A DNA stretch of 64,000 bases, taken from assembly GCF_000411135.1 (NCBI RefSeq), contig NZ_KE150263.1, positions 642,003 to 706,002 on the forward strand. Direction: 5' to 3'. Both the position numbers and the translations under genes were made by a program. Below the pieces are notes generated by a model that made no database searches, had not been told where the DNA came from, and saw only the letters and a program-made list of their open reading frames with translations. This DNA comes from Actinotignum schaalii FB123-CNA-2 (GTDB lineage Bacteria > Actinomycetota > Actinomycetes > Actinomycetales > Actinomycetaceae). Positions 54,836 to 64,000 of the stretch are shown here, one piece after another. The number at the start of each line of letters is the position of its first letter. Position 1 is the first letter of the stretch.

Positions 54836-55647
54836 CCGCGGTCCGCCTTTCGCCCACTGCCATTAATTTTCCTTGCCACCCAGTTTACCGCGCAGCGCGG
54901 GCCCTTTTCCGCGAGGAAACCAATAATCTTGTAGCGCACCGTGGGGGTGCAGCGGACTTTTCCGCGCGCGGCCGCCGCGAGCGCGGCCCGCGCCACCGTA
55001 TCGGGTTCCAGCCAGAGCGCATCGGGAACCCCGGAGCGTTTCCCGCCGGAGTTGCGGTGGAAATCCGAACGTACCCATCCGGGCAGTACCGCGGTCACCG
55101 TCACCCCACTGCCGTGCAGTTCCACAGCCAGCGATTCGGACCATACCCGCACAAAGGATTTGAGGGCCGCGTAGGCACCCATGGGAACAAAGCTCTGCAC
55201 CGAGGCAATATTTATGAGGGTGCCCTTCCCTCGCGCAGCCATCGCCGCCGTGGCCGCCGCACCGATCCGTACTGGCGCTCCCGCCATGAGGGCCGCCGCG
55301 GCCTCAATCCGGTCCATATCCCCGTCCACGAGGCTCTCGTAGAGACCGGCCCCGGCATTATTCACCACCACATCAACAGCATGGCCATCTAGGTAGCTGC
55401 ACAGGCGTGCGACGTCGTTCCCCACACCTAGATCGCAACACATCGTTTCGCATTCCACGCCACCGGCCCGGAATTGTTCGGCAACGGCATTCAGGCGTTC
55501 CTTCCCGCGCGCCACCAGAACCAGCGCGTACCCGCGGGCGGCGAGCTGGCGGGCGAAAGCGAGCCCAATACCGGAACTTCCCCCGGTCACCAGTGCCCGA
55601 GGCCGCTGCCCGGTGGGCGATGCGGAGAAGGCTGCGTCAGATATCAC
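54832..55647 (-). CDS. Short-chain dehydrogenase/reductase
   Basis: 271 residues of the classical SDR fold: cofactor loop TGGSSGIG (near 21), NNAGAG (near 95), catalytic Ser near 150 (SVQSF) and YAALK. The C-terminal part (VLPGWVRSDFHRNSG) resembles the DltE/YqjQ-type oxidoreductases. Arg after the second strand (VARGKERL) suggests NADP(H). Substrate unknown; coupled to plsC. Confidence 0.88.
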   Translation of the reverse strand: MISDAAFSASPTGQRPRALVTGGSSGIGLAFARQLAARGYALVLVARGKERLNAVAEQFRAGGVECETMCCDLGVGNDVARLCSYLDGHAVDVVVNNAGAGLYESLVDGDMDRIEAAAALMAGAPVRIGAAATAAMAARGKGTLINIASVQSFVPMGAYAALKSFVRVWSESLAVELHGSGVTVTAVLPGWVRSDFHRNSGGKRSGVPDALWLEPDTVARAALAAAARGKVRCTPTVRYKIIGFLAEKGPRCAVNWVARKINGSGRKADRG

Positions 55648-55926
55648 GTCTCTACGTTAGTGCACCGGCCGCGCCCGTGCACCTCGCCGACCCGGTTATC
55701 GCGTTCAGCTGGGCGAAAAGTGGCGAGCCCGAGGCGCTGCCAGCGGGCGCTCCGAGGGCCGAGCCGCACTCTCCCTCGGCGGTCCTAGCGTGCGAGAAGG
55801 CCCAAAGTGTCCCCACCCGGGCTGGGGCATGATTAGAATCAGTTGCGTTTGAGTGCGGAGGGCGACGTGCGTCGTCGTCCCCTGGCGAAAAGTTCGCCGC
55901 GGGTGCGCACCACGGTGGGAGGAAAT

Positions 55927-57261
55927 ATGTCCGTTCCTTCGTGGCTGCCGGTTTCTTTCGAGAAGGCAGTGACGGGGCTGGGGGCGACCGCGTCCAGCGC
56001 GGAGATTCAGGAGACGTGCGCTGCTGTTCTAAGGCGCTGGTCAGAACCTGATCGCATCTTCCACGATATTCACCACCTCACGGCCATGCTTGCCAATGTG
56101 GAAAAACTCATTAACGAAACGCATCACCCGGATACGGTGCGGCTTGCTGCCTGGTACCACGGGGTGGTTTTTTCGACGTCGCGCTACCGTGTTTACACGA
56201 AACGCGGGGGTGAAGATGAGCTGCTTTCTGCGCGCACTGCCGAAAATGAACTGACGCAGCTCGGCATCGTTCCCGAAACCGCGCGCCGGGTGGCCGAATT
56301 GATTTGGGGTATGAAGGCGCCGGCGCTCACCGCGATGCCGGTTATGGGGCGCGCCCCGGCCACCAGTCTGGGGACCGCTGAGCAAGATATTGACATTATG
56401 GTGCTGCGTGATGCACACCTGGCGATTTTGGCTTCTTCCCCGCAGAGTTACCGGCGTTATACTCAGGCGATTCGCGAGGAATACCCACATATTCCCGATG
56501 AGAGTTTCTGGCGCGGGCGCGAAAAAATCGTGGCGAAGCTGCTGGAGCGCAAGCATTTGTTTTATACGCCCGAGGGCCAAAAATGGGAGGATGCGGCGCG
56601 TCAGAATTTGCAGGCGGAGGCCGCGAAGCTGCGCAAGCGCCTGGCTGAGCCGGAACCGAGTGCGGATGCAGCGCACCCGGTAGGTGCTGCCCGCACAACG
56701 GATGCGGAGCAAACGGCCGAGGTTGCGCGCCCGGGTGATATCGATTTAGGTACGACGCCGCTGCTACCTCTCACTGCGCCAGCCGCGCCCGTAACGCCGG
56801 CCGGAGCGGACGCCTACCGCGATGCCCGTACCGAAACTTCTACTTTGGAAGCGGTGGAAGCTCGTATTCCGGAGGAGGATTCCGGTGAGGTGACGCGGGT
56901 GCTCCCGGTCGGGCCGGATACCGCAGCGAGTGAGCCGCAGCTGAGCGCCGAACAGATCCGCAAACGCCAACGCGAGGAAGTTTCCCAGGCCATGCTCAAT
57001 AAGATTAATGAGCGGCGGCGCGCGGCGGAAAAGGAACGCGATGAAGCCATTGCGCTGGCGGAGAATATTGATTCCCCGCTCGCGGATCGCGCCCAGGCAG
57101 AGGTGTGGAAAGAAAAGGAACGCGAGGGCACGCCCCGGCGCAGCCCACGCTATACGGAAACCATCCCGCCATTGATCGAAGATGACCCGGAAGGCGATAT
57201 TGTGGCCCGGCCCGCCGACCCCTCCCCCACGCACGGTATCGAGCGCGAACCGGATATGTAA
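55927..57261 (+). CDS. HD-fold protein with lost metal ligands
   Basis: 444 residues. The first 215 match the small HD-superfamily phosphohydrolases (FHDIHHLTAML, AAWYH, REEYPHIPDESFWRGR). The metal site is damaged: the HD pair reads HG in WYHGVVF, the later histidine position reads WGMKA, and DADL is DAHL. It is therefore probably not an active hydrolase. A 200-residue charged, partly coiled tail follows (QREEVSQAMLNKINERRRAA in part). ATG 55927 with GGAGGAAAT; an in-frame upstream start at 55843 is rejected. Partner or ligand unknown. Confidence 0.75.
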   Translation: MSVPSWLPVSFEKAVTGLGATASSAEIQETCAAVLRRWSEPDRIFHDIHHLTAMLANVEKLINETHHPDTVRLAAWYHGVVFSTSRYRVYTKRGGEDELLSARTAENELTQLGIVPETARRVAELIWGMKAPALTAMPVMGRAPATSLGTAEQDIDIMVLRDAHLAILASSPQSYRRYTQAIREEYPHIPDESFWRGREKIVAKLLERKHLFYTPEGQKWEDAARQNLQAEAAKLRKRLAEPEPSADAAHPVGAARTTDAEQTAEVARPGDIDLGTTPLLPLTAPAAPVTPAGADAYRDARTETSTLEAVEARIPEEDSGEVTRVLPVGPDTAASEPQLSAEQIRKRQREEVSQAMLNKINERRRAAEKERDEAIALAENIDSPLADRAQAEVWKEKEREGTPRRSPRYTETIPPLIEDDPEGDIVARPADPSPTHGIEREPDM

Positions 57262-57355
57262 ACACGGCCGGGCACTCACGTGCGGCCGGATCGGTAGAGC
57301 GCGGCCGAACCTGCGAACTGCGAGCCGGGTCTGCTAGTACTTCCAGATATACCAA

Positions 57356-57391
57356 GGGTGGCGCGCCCTCCTTTCGGAAAGCGCGCCACCC
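57356..57391. terminator. Bidirectional terminator between HD-fold gene and groEL
   Basis: GGGTGGCGCGC pairs with GCGCGCCACCC (11 bp), with an inner TTTC/GAAA. It lies between convergent genes. Confidence 0.8.
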
Positions 57392-57423
57392 CAAGGTTGA
57401 CACCTTATCTTTGCGGTTTAGGT

Positions 57424-59208
<1,785 letters not shown>

Positions 59209-59300
59209 CTGTGGTTCAGGTACGACGACGCAGCAGCCACCCGCCAGAAAAACGCGATATGCCCGCAATTCCGCGCACCTAGCTCCGGATGAGCGTCCCG

Positions 59301-59329
59301 AAAACTTGAGTGGGAAGCGCTCAAGTTTT
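59301..59329 (-). terminator. Terminator of LytR_C gene
   Basis: AAAACTTGAG pairs with CTCAAGTTTT around a 9-nt loop, so the stem ends in a T-tract on either strand. Confidence 0.75.
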
Positions 59330-59367
59330 AGCGGCTGGCGAAGCCGGGAATCTTGACGTGCGGTTCT

Positions 59368-59994
59368 TTAGCCGCGGGTATCTCCCGCCAGCACGACGAC
59401 GATGCTATCTCCGCTCGCGCTGGCGTTTTCAACGAAATCGGTGATTCCCAATTCGGCACCAATGGCTTCCACGGTGGGTAGATCAGCGGCCGTCGGATAG
59501 AAAATCTGGGAGTGCGCCGGCGCCGCGTGCTGGTAGTTACCGATCGAGGTGGTAGTGAAGCCAGCTTCGGTGAGTTGGCGCTGGTGGGCGGCGGCATACC
59601 CGGAAATCCCGGAGGCGTTGAGGATGAGGGTGGAACGGTTGTGATCCACCTCAGCGGCCGGAGTCGGGGAAGCTGATGGTGAGGCTTCTTCCGCGGGCGC
59701 CGGTGCCTCCGAAGCGGGAGCAGGGCTGCCTTCCGCGCCCGATCCTTCAGTGCCCGCTTCGGGCGCTGGCGTTGCGGACTGGGCCGGTGCGCTCACGCTC
59801 GGCTTGTGAGAGGGGGGCGCTACTGAAATCTGGTTCATTTTGACAATGCCGTACCCGAGAGCCGGGGCAAGAATGAGGATAGCGATAAGCGCGATCCACC
59901 ACTTTGCTGAGGATTCGCGCTTACGGTGCGCCCCGCGGGTTGTGCGCTGACGCGCCGCGATATCAAATTCGTCTACTGGGTACTTTCCTGCCAC
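59368..59994 (-). CDS. LytR C-terminal-domain membrane protein
   Basis: 208 residues: basic cytoplasmic start, one helix (about 32-52), a Pro/Ala/Ser/Glu-rich spacer (60-115) and a LytR_C domain (about 118-205, STLILNASGISGYAA in part). GTG start. Such single-pass LytR_C proteins lack the catalytic LytR-CpsA-Psr domain and are thought to bind cell-wall components. It lies 96 bp downstream of the DUF3263 gene on the same strand. Confidence 0.85.
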   Translation of the reverse strand: MAGKYPVDEFDIAARQRTTRGAHRKRESSAKWWIALIAILILAPALGYGIVKMNQISVAPPSHKPSVSAPAQSATPAPEAGTEGSGAEGSPAPASEAPAPAEEASPSASPTPAAEVDHNRSTLILNASGISGYAAAHQRQLTEAGFTTTSIGNYQHAAPAHSQIFYPTAADLPTVEAIGAELGITDFVENASASGDSIVVVLAGDTRG

Positions 59995-60090
59995 ACCGTT
60001 AGCCTAGCTGTTTTCAGCTGCACAATCAGCGGTGACGCGGCACGCAGCCGCCATGAATTACGCGCTACCCCGCGCTCGTCACGCAGCGCG

Positions 60091-60426
60091 TCACTCGCCG
60101 CGGCCGCCGCGTTCCTTATCGCGCAGATCCCGCAAACGGGTAATAGCCCGCACCACATCCGGATACTCCACTTCAGCACGCGGGTTATTGAGGATGCCGG
60201 ACAGAATAAGGTAGTAGCGGGTGGGAGTCATGCCCAAGGCCCGAATTGCCTCGGTTTTCGTGCGGTACACGGCCCGCCACCGCATCTCCGTGGTGAGGAC
60301 GCGCAGCTCGTCGTCGTGCAAGGCAGGCCCGGCACCGCGCAGGAAATCCTCCCAGGTAGCTTCTCCGCCACCCTCGCTCGAAGGCGCGCCCGCAAAAGGA
60401 GGTTCCTCACTCCGGTACTCTGACAC
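60091..60426 (-). CDS. DUF3263 protein (putative helix-turn-helix)
   Basis: 111 residues. The DUF3263 core (about 40-100, [20 protein letters not shown] in part) looks like a small helix-turn-helix DNA-binding domain. GTG 60426 has AGAGG 7 bp before. It is divergent from ung with a single base between the start codons. The family is nearly restricted to actinobacteria; its role is unknown. Confidence 0.82.
   Translation of the reverse strand: MSEYRSEEPPFAGAPSSEGGGEATWEDFLRGAGPALHDDELRVLTTEMRWRAVYRTKTEAIRALGMTPTRYYLILSGILNNPRAEVEYPDVVRAITRLRDLRDKERGGRGE
60416..60421 (+). promoter_or_regulatory. -10 element of leaderless ung transcript
   Basis: TACTCT ends 6 bp before the ung ATG and no ribosome binding site precedes the ATG, the expected form of a leaderless mRNA. 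Confidence 0.45.
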
Positions 60427-60427
60427 T

Positions 60428-61096
60428 ATGCAGCCTCTTTCCGAAATCATCAGCCCCGATTGGGCACGGGCTCTTGCCCCTGTTGAACCTATCATTCACG
60501 AGATGGGAACGTTCTTACGCGAGGAGAACGCGGCCGGGCGCGGCTATCTTCCCGCGGGCAAGAATGTGCTGCGCGCTTTCACGTATCCCCTGGATGCCGT
60601 CAAAGTGCTCATTGTGGGGCAGGACCCCTACCCCACCCCCGGTAATGCGGTGGGGCTCTCCTTTAGCGTGGCGCCGAATGTTGCCCCGCCGCGCTCGCTC
60701 GTCAATATTTTTCGGGAATTGCACGACGACGTTGGTGCCCCGCTTCCCAGCAGCGGTGACCTCACGCCGTGGTGCGAGCAGGGTGTGATGCTGCTCAACA
60801 GAGTGCTGACCGTGACCCCCAATAACGCTAATTCCCACCGGGGGCGCGGCTGGGAGAAGGTCACCGATCATGCGATACGAACTCTCGCGGCGCGCGGGAA
60901 ACCGCTCGTAGCAATTTTGTGGGGCCGCAACGCTCAGGAGCTGCGCCCGCTGCTGGGAGACACCCCGGTGATTGCCAGCCCGCACCCCTCGCCGCTTTCC
61001 GCCGCCCGCGGTTTCTTCGGCTCCAAGCCTTTCTCGCGGGCCAATGCACTTCTGGCCGAGCAGGGTGCCAGTCCGGTGGATTGGCGCCTGCCCTAG
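60428..61096 (+). CDS. ung: Uracil-DNA glycosylase
   Basis: Removes uracil from DNA in base excision repair. 222 residues of UDG family 1: water-activating loop [18 protein letters not shown] (near 62), LLNRVLTV, and the minor-groove loop [18 protein letters not shown] (near 180). ATG 60428 is chosen since the family starts here and a longer frame runs through the divergent gene. Confidence 0.96.
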   Translation: MQPLSEIISPDWARALAPVEPIIHEMGTFLREENAAGRGYLPAGKNVLRAFTYPLDAVKVLIVGQDPYPTPGNAVGLSFSVAPNVAPPRSLVNIFRELHDDVGAPLPSSGDLTPWCEQGVMLLNRVLTVTPNNANSHRGRGWEKVTDHAIRTLAARGKPLVAILWGRNAQELRPLLGDTPVIASPHPSPLSAARGFFGSKPFSRANALLAEQGASPVDWRLP

Positions 61097-61227
61097 AACC
61101 CGCACATATTAATTTACTAAGGCGTAATATGAAACTAGGTGCGGGATTCCCACCCGCATATCACGCCGTTTCTCATGTGGTTTCACAGTTGACGCCGCAT
61201 CGGGAATTATTTTCCACGGGGGTACCC

Positions 61228-62739
61228 ATGGCCACTCACGCAGCCACTTTCGGGCGTCTTGCCCTTGCCGCCGCGCTGGCCGGCGCCGGCATTTTCCTTC
61301 CCACCACCGCGACAGCGGGTGGGCCTGACCCGCGCCTCACCGTTGCCGGAAACGTCGTGAATCTTACCGGTGGCGGAGTAAATTGCCATGGCGGGAATAC
61401 CTGCGTGGAGAAGGTGGGCGACGTCGCCCATGTGAGTTACACGCTTCAGGTAGCCCGTCTCCTGGGATCTTCTGATCATGTCCAGAGCGCGCAGGGCGTG
61501 GCTGTTTTTGTTCCTACGGTACTGGAGAACGTACGCATCACGGTCACCGGTGTTCCGGACCACGCCACTCTCGAGGCCCTCCAGGCGCAGCCTGATTTCG
61601 ATTGGGAAAGCCGCTGGACGGTCCCCATCAAGCCCGTGAATCAGGAGCTGCCCATCTGGAATGTACGCCGAGGCGAGCAAGGGGCAGTTACCGTTGATCC
61701 CGAGCTCAATCCCGGCCGAGATCCCGAAACTTTCCCCTGGTATCCACATATCGGGCCGAATTTCGAGGATGAGAATCTAGGGGTGTGGCATATGAAAGCC
61801 GATATAGCCATGTCCACAGATCCGCCGTCGTACCAGGCCTACGACGGCGTGGTTGGGAATATGGCTCTGTACGACGAATATTCTTTCGGACTGCAAGGCC
61901 CGGGCGTCTACACGCTCCGCGTGGAAGGTGATGTGGCGGTGCAATCGGAGGTAACCGTACTTCCCGTGCGGGCCACGAATAAACTATGGAAATGCTCGCA
62001 GGAAGGCGGCGGGCCCGGTTCGTATATCGAAGGCTGCCAGAGTCTACAAGAATTTGAGTGGGGCCGCATGGGTGATCTGCCCGTCTATTCGCTCAGAGAT
62101 CCGGCGGTGAATGCCGCGGCACGCGAAAGGGTGACGGATGCCGGTCTGACCGGCTCACCGCAATGCGTGGTCACGAAGGAAACCGGGCGCAGCGATCTTA
62201 TCGGGACAGATATTGAAGGCTCATTAGGGGCAGGCGATTGGTATGCCTACACCTATGCCCTCTACGCCAATCCCGCGGTCACGTATGACCTCAGCGGTAT
62301 TGGTGAGGACGGCTGCGATCAGGCTGCCGCGGTGATCACGCTGTGCGAACAGCCGGAGCCTTCTGAATCGCCGGAACCGGAGCCGTCCACTACGCCAGCA
62401 CCGGAACCCAGCGACCAAAGCGTTCCCCGCCCGACGCCGTCCACGCCCGCGCCGCCGGTTTCTACCCCTACCGTTCCGGCTACTATCGGCACTCCTATAG
62501 TTCCGAGCACTCCGATTTTTCCCAGCACACCGCCTTCGGTGAGCACGCCTGCGTCTACGCCACCGACAAATGTGCCAACCCAGCCCAGCACCACCCCAAC
62601 TCGGACGGCGAACATGCCCACGCCGCGCCCAACGCCGCTACAATACACCGGAGCGGACTCTGCCGCAGGACTGGCACTCGCGGCGCTGCTGGGCGGGGCC
62701 GGATTAGCGCTCGCGGCCTGGCGCAGGTTTCGGGGCTAA
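61228..62739 (+). CDS. Secreted wall-anchored protein with LQYTG sorting signal
   Basis: 503 residues: signal peptide (1-30, TATA), an extracellular domain (31-380) of unknown fold with several cysteines, a Pro/Ser/Thr stalk (about 385-465), then LQYTG, a hydrophobic stretch and WRRFRG. LQYTG departs from LPxTG by Gln for Pro. The aspartate- and tryptophan-rich domain resembles heme-transport or HtaA-like surface proteins only loosely; I do not assign a function. ATG 61228 with GGGGG upstream. Confidence 0.8.
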   Translation: MATHAATFGRLALAAALAGAGIFLPTTATAGGPDPRLTVAGNVVNLTGGGVNCHGGNTCVEKVGDVAHVSYTLQVARLLGSSDHVQSAQGVAVFVPTVLENVRITVTGVPDHATLEALQAQPDFDWESRWTVPIKPVNQELPIWNVRRGEQGAVTVDPELNPGRDPETFPWYPHIGPNFEDENLGVWHMKADIAMSTDPPSYQAYDGVVGNMALYDEYSFGLQGPGVYTLRVEGDVAVQSEVTVLPVRATNKLWKCSQEGGGPGSYIEGCQSLQEFEWGRMGDLPVYSLRDPAVNAAARERVTDAGLTGSPQCVVTKETGRSDLIGTDIEGSLGAGDWYAYTYALYANPAVTYDLSGIGEDGCDQAAAVITLCEQPEPSESPEPEPSTTPAPEPSDQSVPRPTPSTPAPPVSTPTVPATIGTPIVPSTPIFPSTPPSVSTPASTPPTNVPTQPSTTPTRTANMPTPRPTPLQYTGADSAAGLALAALLGGAGLALAAWRRFRG

Positions 62740-62751
62740 AGCCGGGCTTTC

Positions 62752-63447
62752 TCAGTATCCCTTTTGAGTAGGCGGCTGCGGAACCGGGTTGGGAGTAACG
62801 AATCGCCCGACCGCTAATGCGTTGAGCTCCTGCAATTCGGCCGGGTGGGAATCATAGTAATTTTGGTGGTTCCGGTACGCTTCGACCGCCAACCGATTAC
62901 GCATTTCCTGCCATGATTCCGGCCACCGCGGATCATGAGGCTCGATTTTCCCAACCGTGAAGCACCTTACCCGCATCTCCTCCAAAATCCGCAGGCATGC
63001 CAGGGTGTAATCAAAACGGTTGATACCCAAAGCAAGAGGTCTCTTATTACAAGCAAAGACTCCGAAAGATACACCCGCGAAGGTCACCCGTGTTATCTCC
63101 GAGAAATAAATCTCCCGATAAAAGACCGGCGCAAAGCTGGACCACACTTTTTGATTATCTACGCCAAAACGCCGCTTGTACCCCATCCACAGAAACCAAG
63201 AACAAAAAACCATCAAACCGGAGCAACAAATAATTCCGAGAGTGGCATCATCAGGACGACTCGCCTCATCAGCGGTTGCTAACGCAATAACCGTTATAGC
63301 CATAACAATTAAACCCGGCCACCCAAAAGCAAACCAAATTTTAGCTTGGGAAAATACCCGCGGCTCGCGCGGATATTTACTTATTTTCCGCAAACGGCGC
63401 TGGATCCCGGGCGCCGCAGCAGTAAATGCACCAACTGGAAGGGACAT
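62752..63447 (-). CDS. Membrane protein with PH-like C-terminal domain, unknown function
   Basis: 231 residues: two helices (about 45-65 and 72-95) near the N-terminus, then a soluble part with YREIYFSEITRVTFAGVSF (key IYFSEITRV), the pattern of bacterial PH-like domains. ATG 63447 has GGAGG 5 bp before. Lower GC than the chromosome average. The stop is 12 bp from that of the convergent surface protein. Confidence 0.7.
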   Translation of the reverse strand: MSLPVGAFTAAAPGIQRRLRKISKYPREPRVFSQAKIWFAFGWPGLIVMAITVIALATADEASRPDDATLGIICCSGLMVFCSWFLWMGYKRRFGVDNQKVWSSFAPVFYREIYFSEITRVTFAGVSFGVFACNKRPLALGINRFDYTLACLRILEEMRVRCFTVGKIEPHDPRWPESWQEMRNRLAVEAYRNHQNYYDSHPAELQELNALAVGRFVTPNPVPQPPTQKGY

Positions 63448-63926
63448 AGAAACCTCCATAACCAGGAGCCGCTGCGGCTACCGCGTCTCAGTCAAATGAT
63501 CGATCAGACGCGGTTGCCAATACCACGCACTACCCACCACTAACGATACGATACGACAACGGAACCAACCACAGAGCATGCTTCTTCTGCCACATGAGAG
63601 CACTTAACCCCATATGGTGTTGCTGGGTGTGCCTTAAAAATAAATCGCATTTTTTCAGAACTGCACGCCAAGAACCACCGCACGAAAATCAATCACATTA
63701 AATGCACCTGACCATTCAGAATAAACCATGTCCCTACCAGAAAACACCAGTGAGCACACTATGTGCCTCTCATTTCCCCAGCCGTTTCCCCCAGCCCGAT
63801 GGTTGCGTCCGTTAGTGTGGTGTATCTGTATCCCGCGGTGATCCTCGTGTCGGCATGCACAAAGGCGACCATCGCGGGTACCTTTCGAATCAACTCTTAC
63901 CTATCCTCGAAAGGAGATACCCCGCA
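63448..63926. other. AT-rich region before the transposase
   Basis: About 480 bp with no gene I can support. It holds the promoter of the membrane protein (minus strand) on the left and the left end of an insertion sequence on the right; the exact inverted repeat is not identified. Confidence 0.5.
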
Positions 63927-64000
63927 ATGGCCGCTGACCCCCATCATATCGACCCGACAACCTACCTGGGCGAACTACTCACCCAAGCATCCCCCGACCT
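63927..64000 (+). CDS. Start of a transposase, probably IS256 (Mutator) family, cut by window edge
   Basis: Only 24 residues are visible. The pattern YLGELLTQASPD resembles the start of actinobacterial IS256-family transposases (YLxxLLxxASPDLLR). AAAGGAGAT lies 9 bp before the ATG. The call rests on this short stretch. Confidence 0.55.
   Translation, partial: MAADPHHIDPTTYLGELLTQASPD
63927..64000 (+). mobile_element. Probable IS256-type insertion sequence, left part
   Basis: The left boundary lies somewhere at about 63780-63920; the element continues past the window. Confidence 0.4.

Overview
The window is about 62% GC, with actinobacterial genes throughout: mycothiol synthesis (mshA, mshB), a Pmt protein mannosyltransferase, DtxR-type regulator, DUF3263, DUF3027, LytR_C, a lone hsp65-type groEL, TPM/PspA and sortase-anchored surface proteins. 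Together with many GTG starts this points to Actinobacteria, most likely an Actinomycetaceae-like host-associated organism (inference from gene content only; no database was searched).

Left part (1-20.2 kb): a partial ornithine carbamoyltransferase, rsmI divergent from a protein O-mannosyltransferase, a PDZ serine protease, a MetE-like methionine synthase behind a long leader that encodes a methionine-rich peptide, a surface protein whose signal peptide is interrupted by a G10 tract, an amino acid permease, a semialdehyde dehydrogenase, a HAD phosphatase and ribokinase, threonine synthase, and a three-gene MacB-like ABC export operon.

Middle part (20.2-39.2 kb): an LPATG pilin-like adhesin, a decayed cytosine-5 DNA methyltransferase, a small lipoprotein, tRNA-Ala(CGC), and a block with the gene content of the mycobacterial mscL-moeA1 neighbourhood (membrane protein, gephyrin/MoeA-like protein, 5-formyl-THF cyclo-ligase, FmdB zinc ribbon, SAF protein, MscL). 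Then come a 1527-residue helicase-nuclease-like protein with damaged ATPase motifs, the overlapping mshA-mshB pair, and a RloA-RloB ATPase/TOPRIM pair next to tRNA-Arg(CCT), the best candidate for a poorly described defence system.

Right part (39.4-64 kb): universal stress protein, NlpC/P60 hydrolase, an MFS exporter coupled to a DtxR-family regulator, purine permease, manA, DUF3027 and cold-shock genes, an envelope-stress block (TPM protein, PspA, response regulator, sensor kinase), plsC with a short-chain dehydrogenase, an HD-fold protein that has lost its metal ligands, groEL with CIRCE, LytR_C, DUF3263 and ung with starts 1 bp apart, an LQYTG surface protein, and the beginning of what looks like an IS256-type transposase at the window end.

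Two patterns tie regions together. First, an 11-bp-phased direct repeat (TYCAG-N6-TCCAG) lies upstream of the response regulator, the PDZ protease and the ABC operon, suggesting one envelope-stress regulon. Second, several perfect hairpins directly abut the word CGTCGTCGT(A/T)CC, and the core CGACGACG is strikingly frequent throughout.
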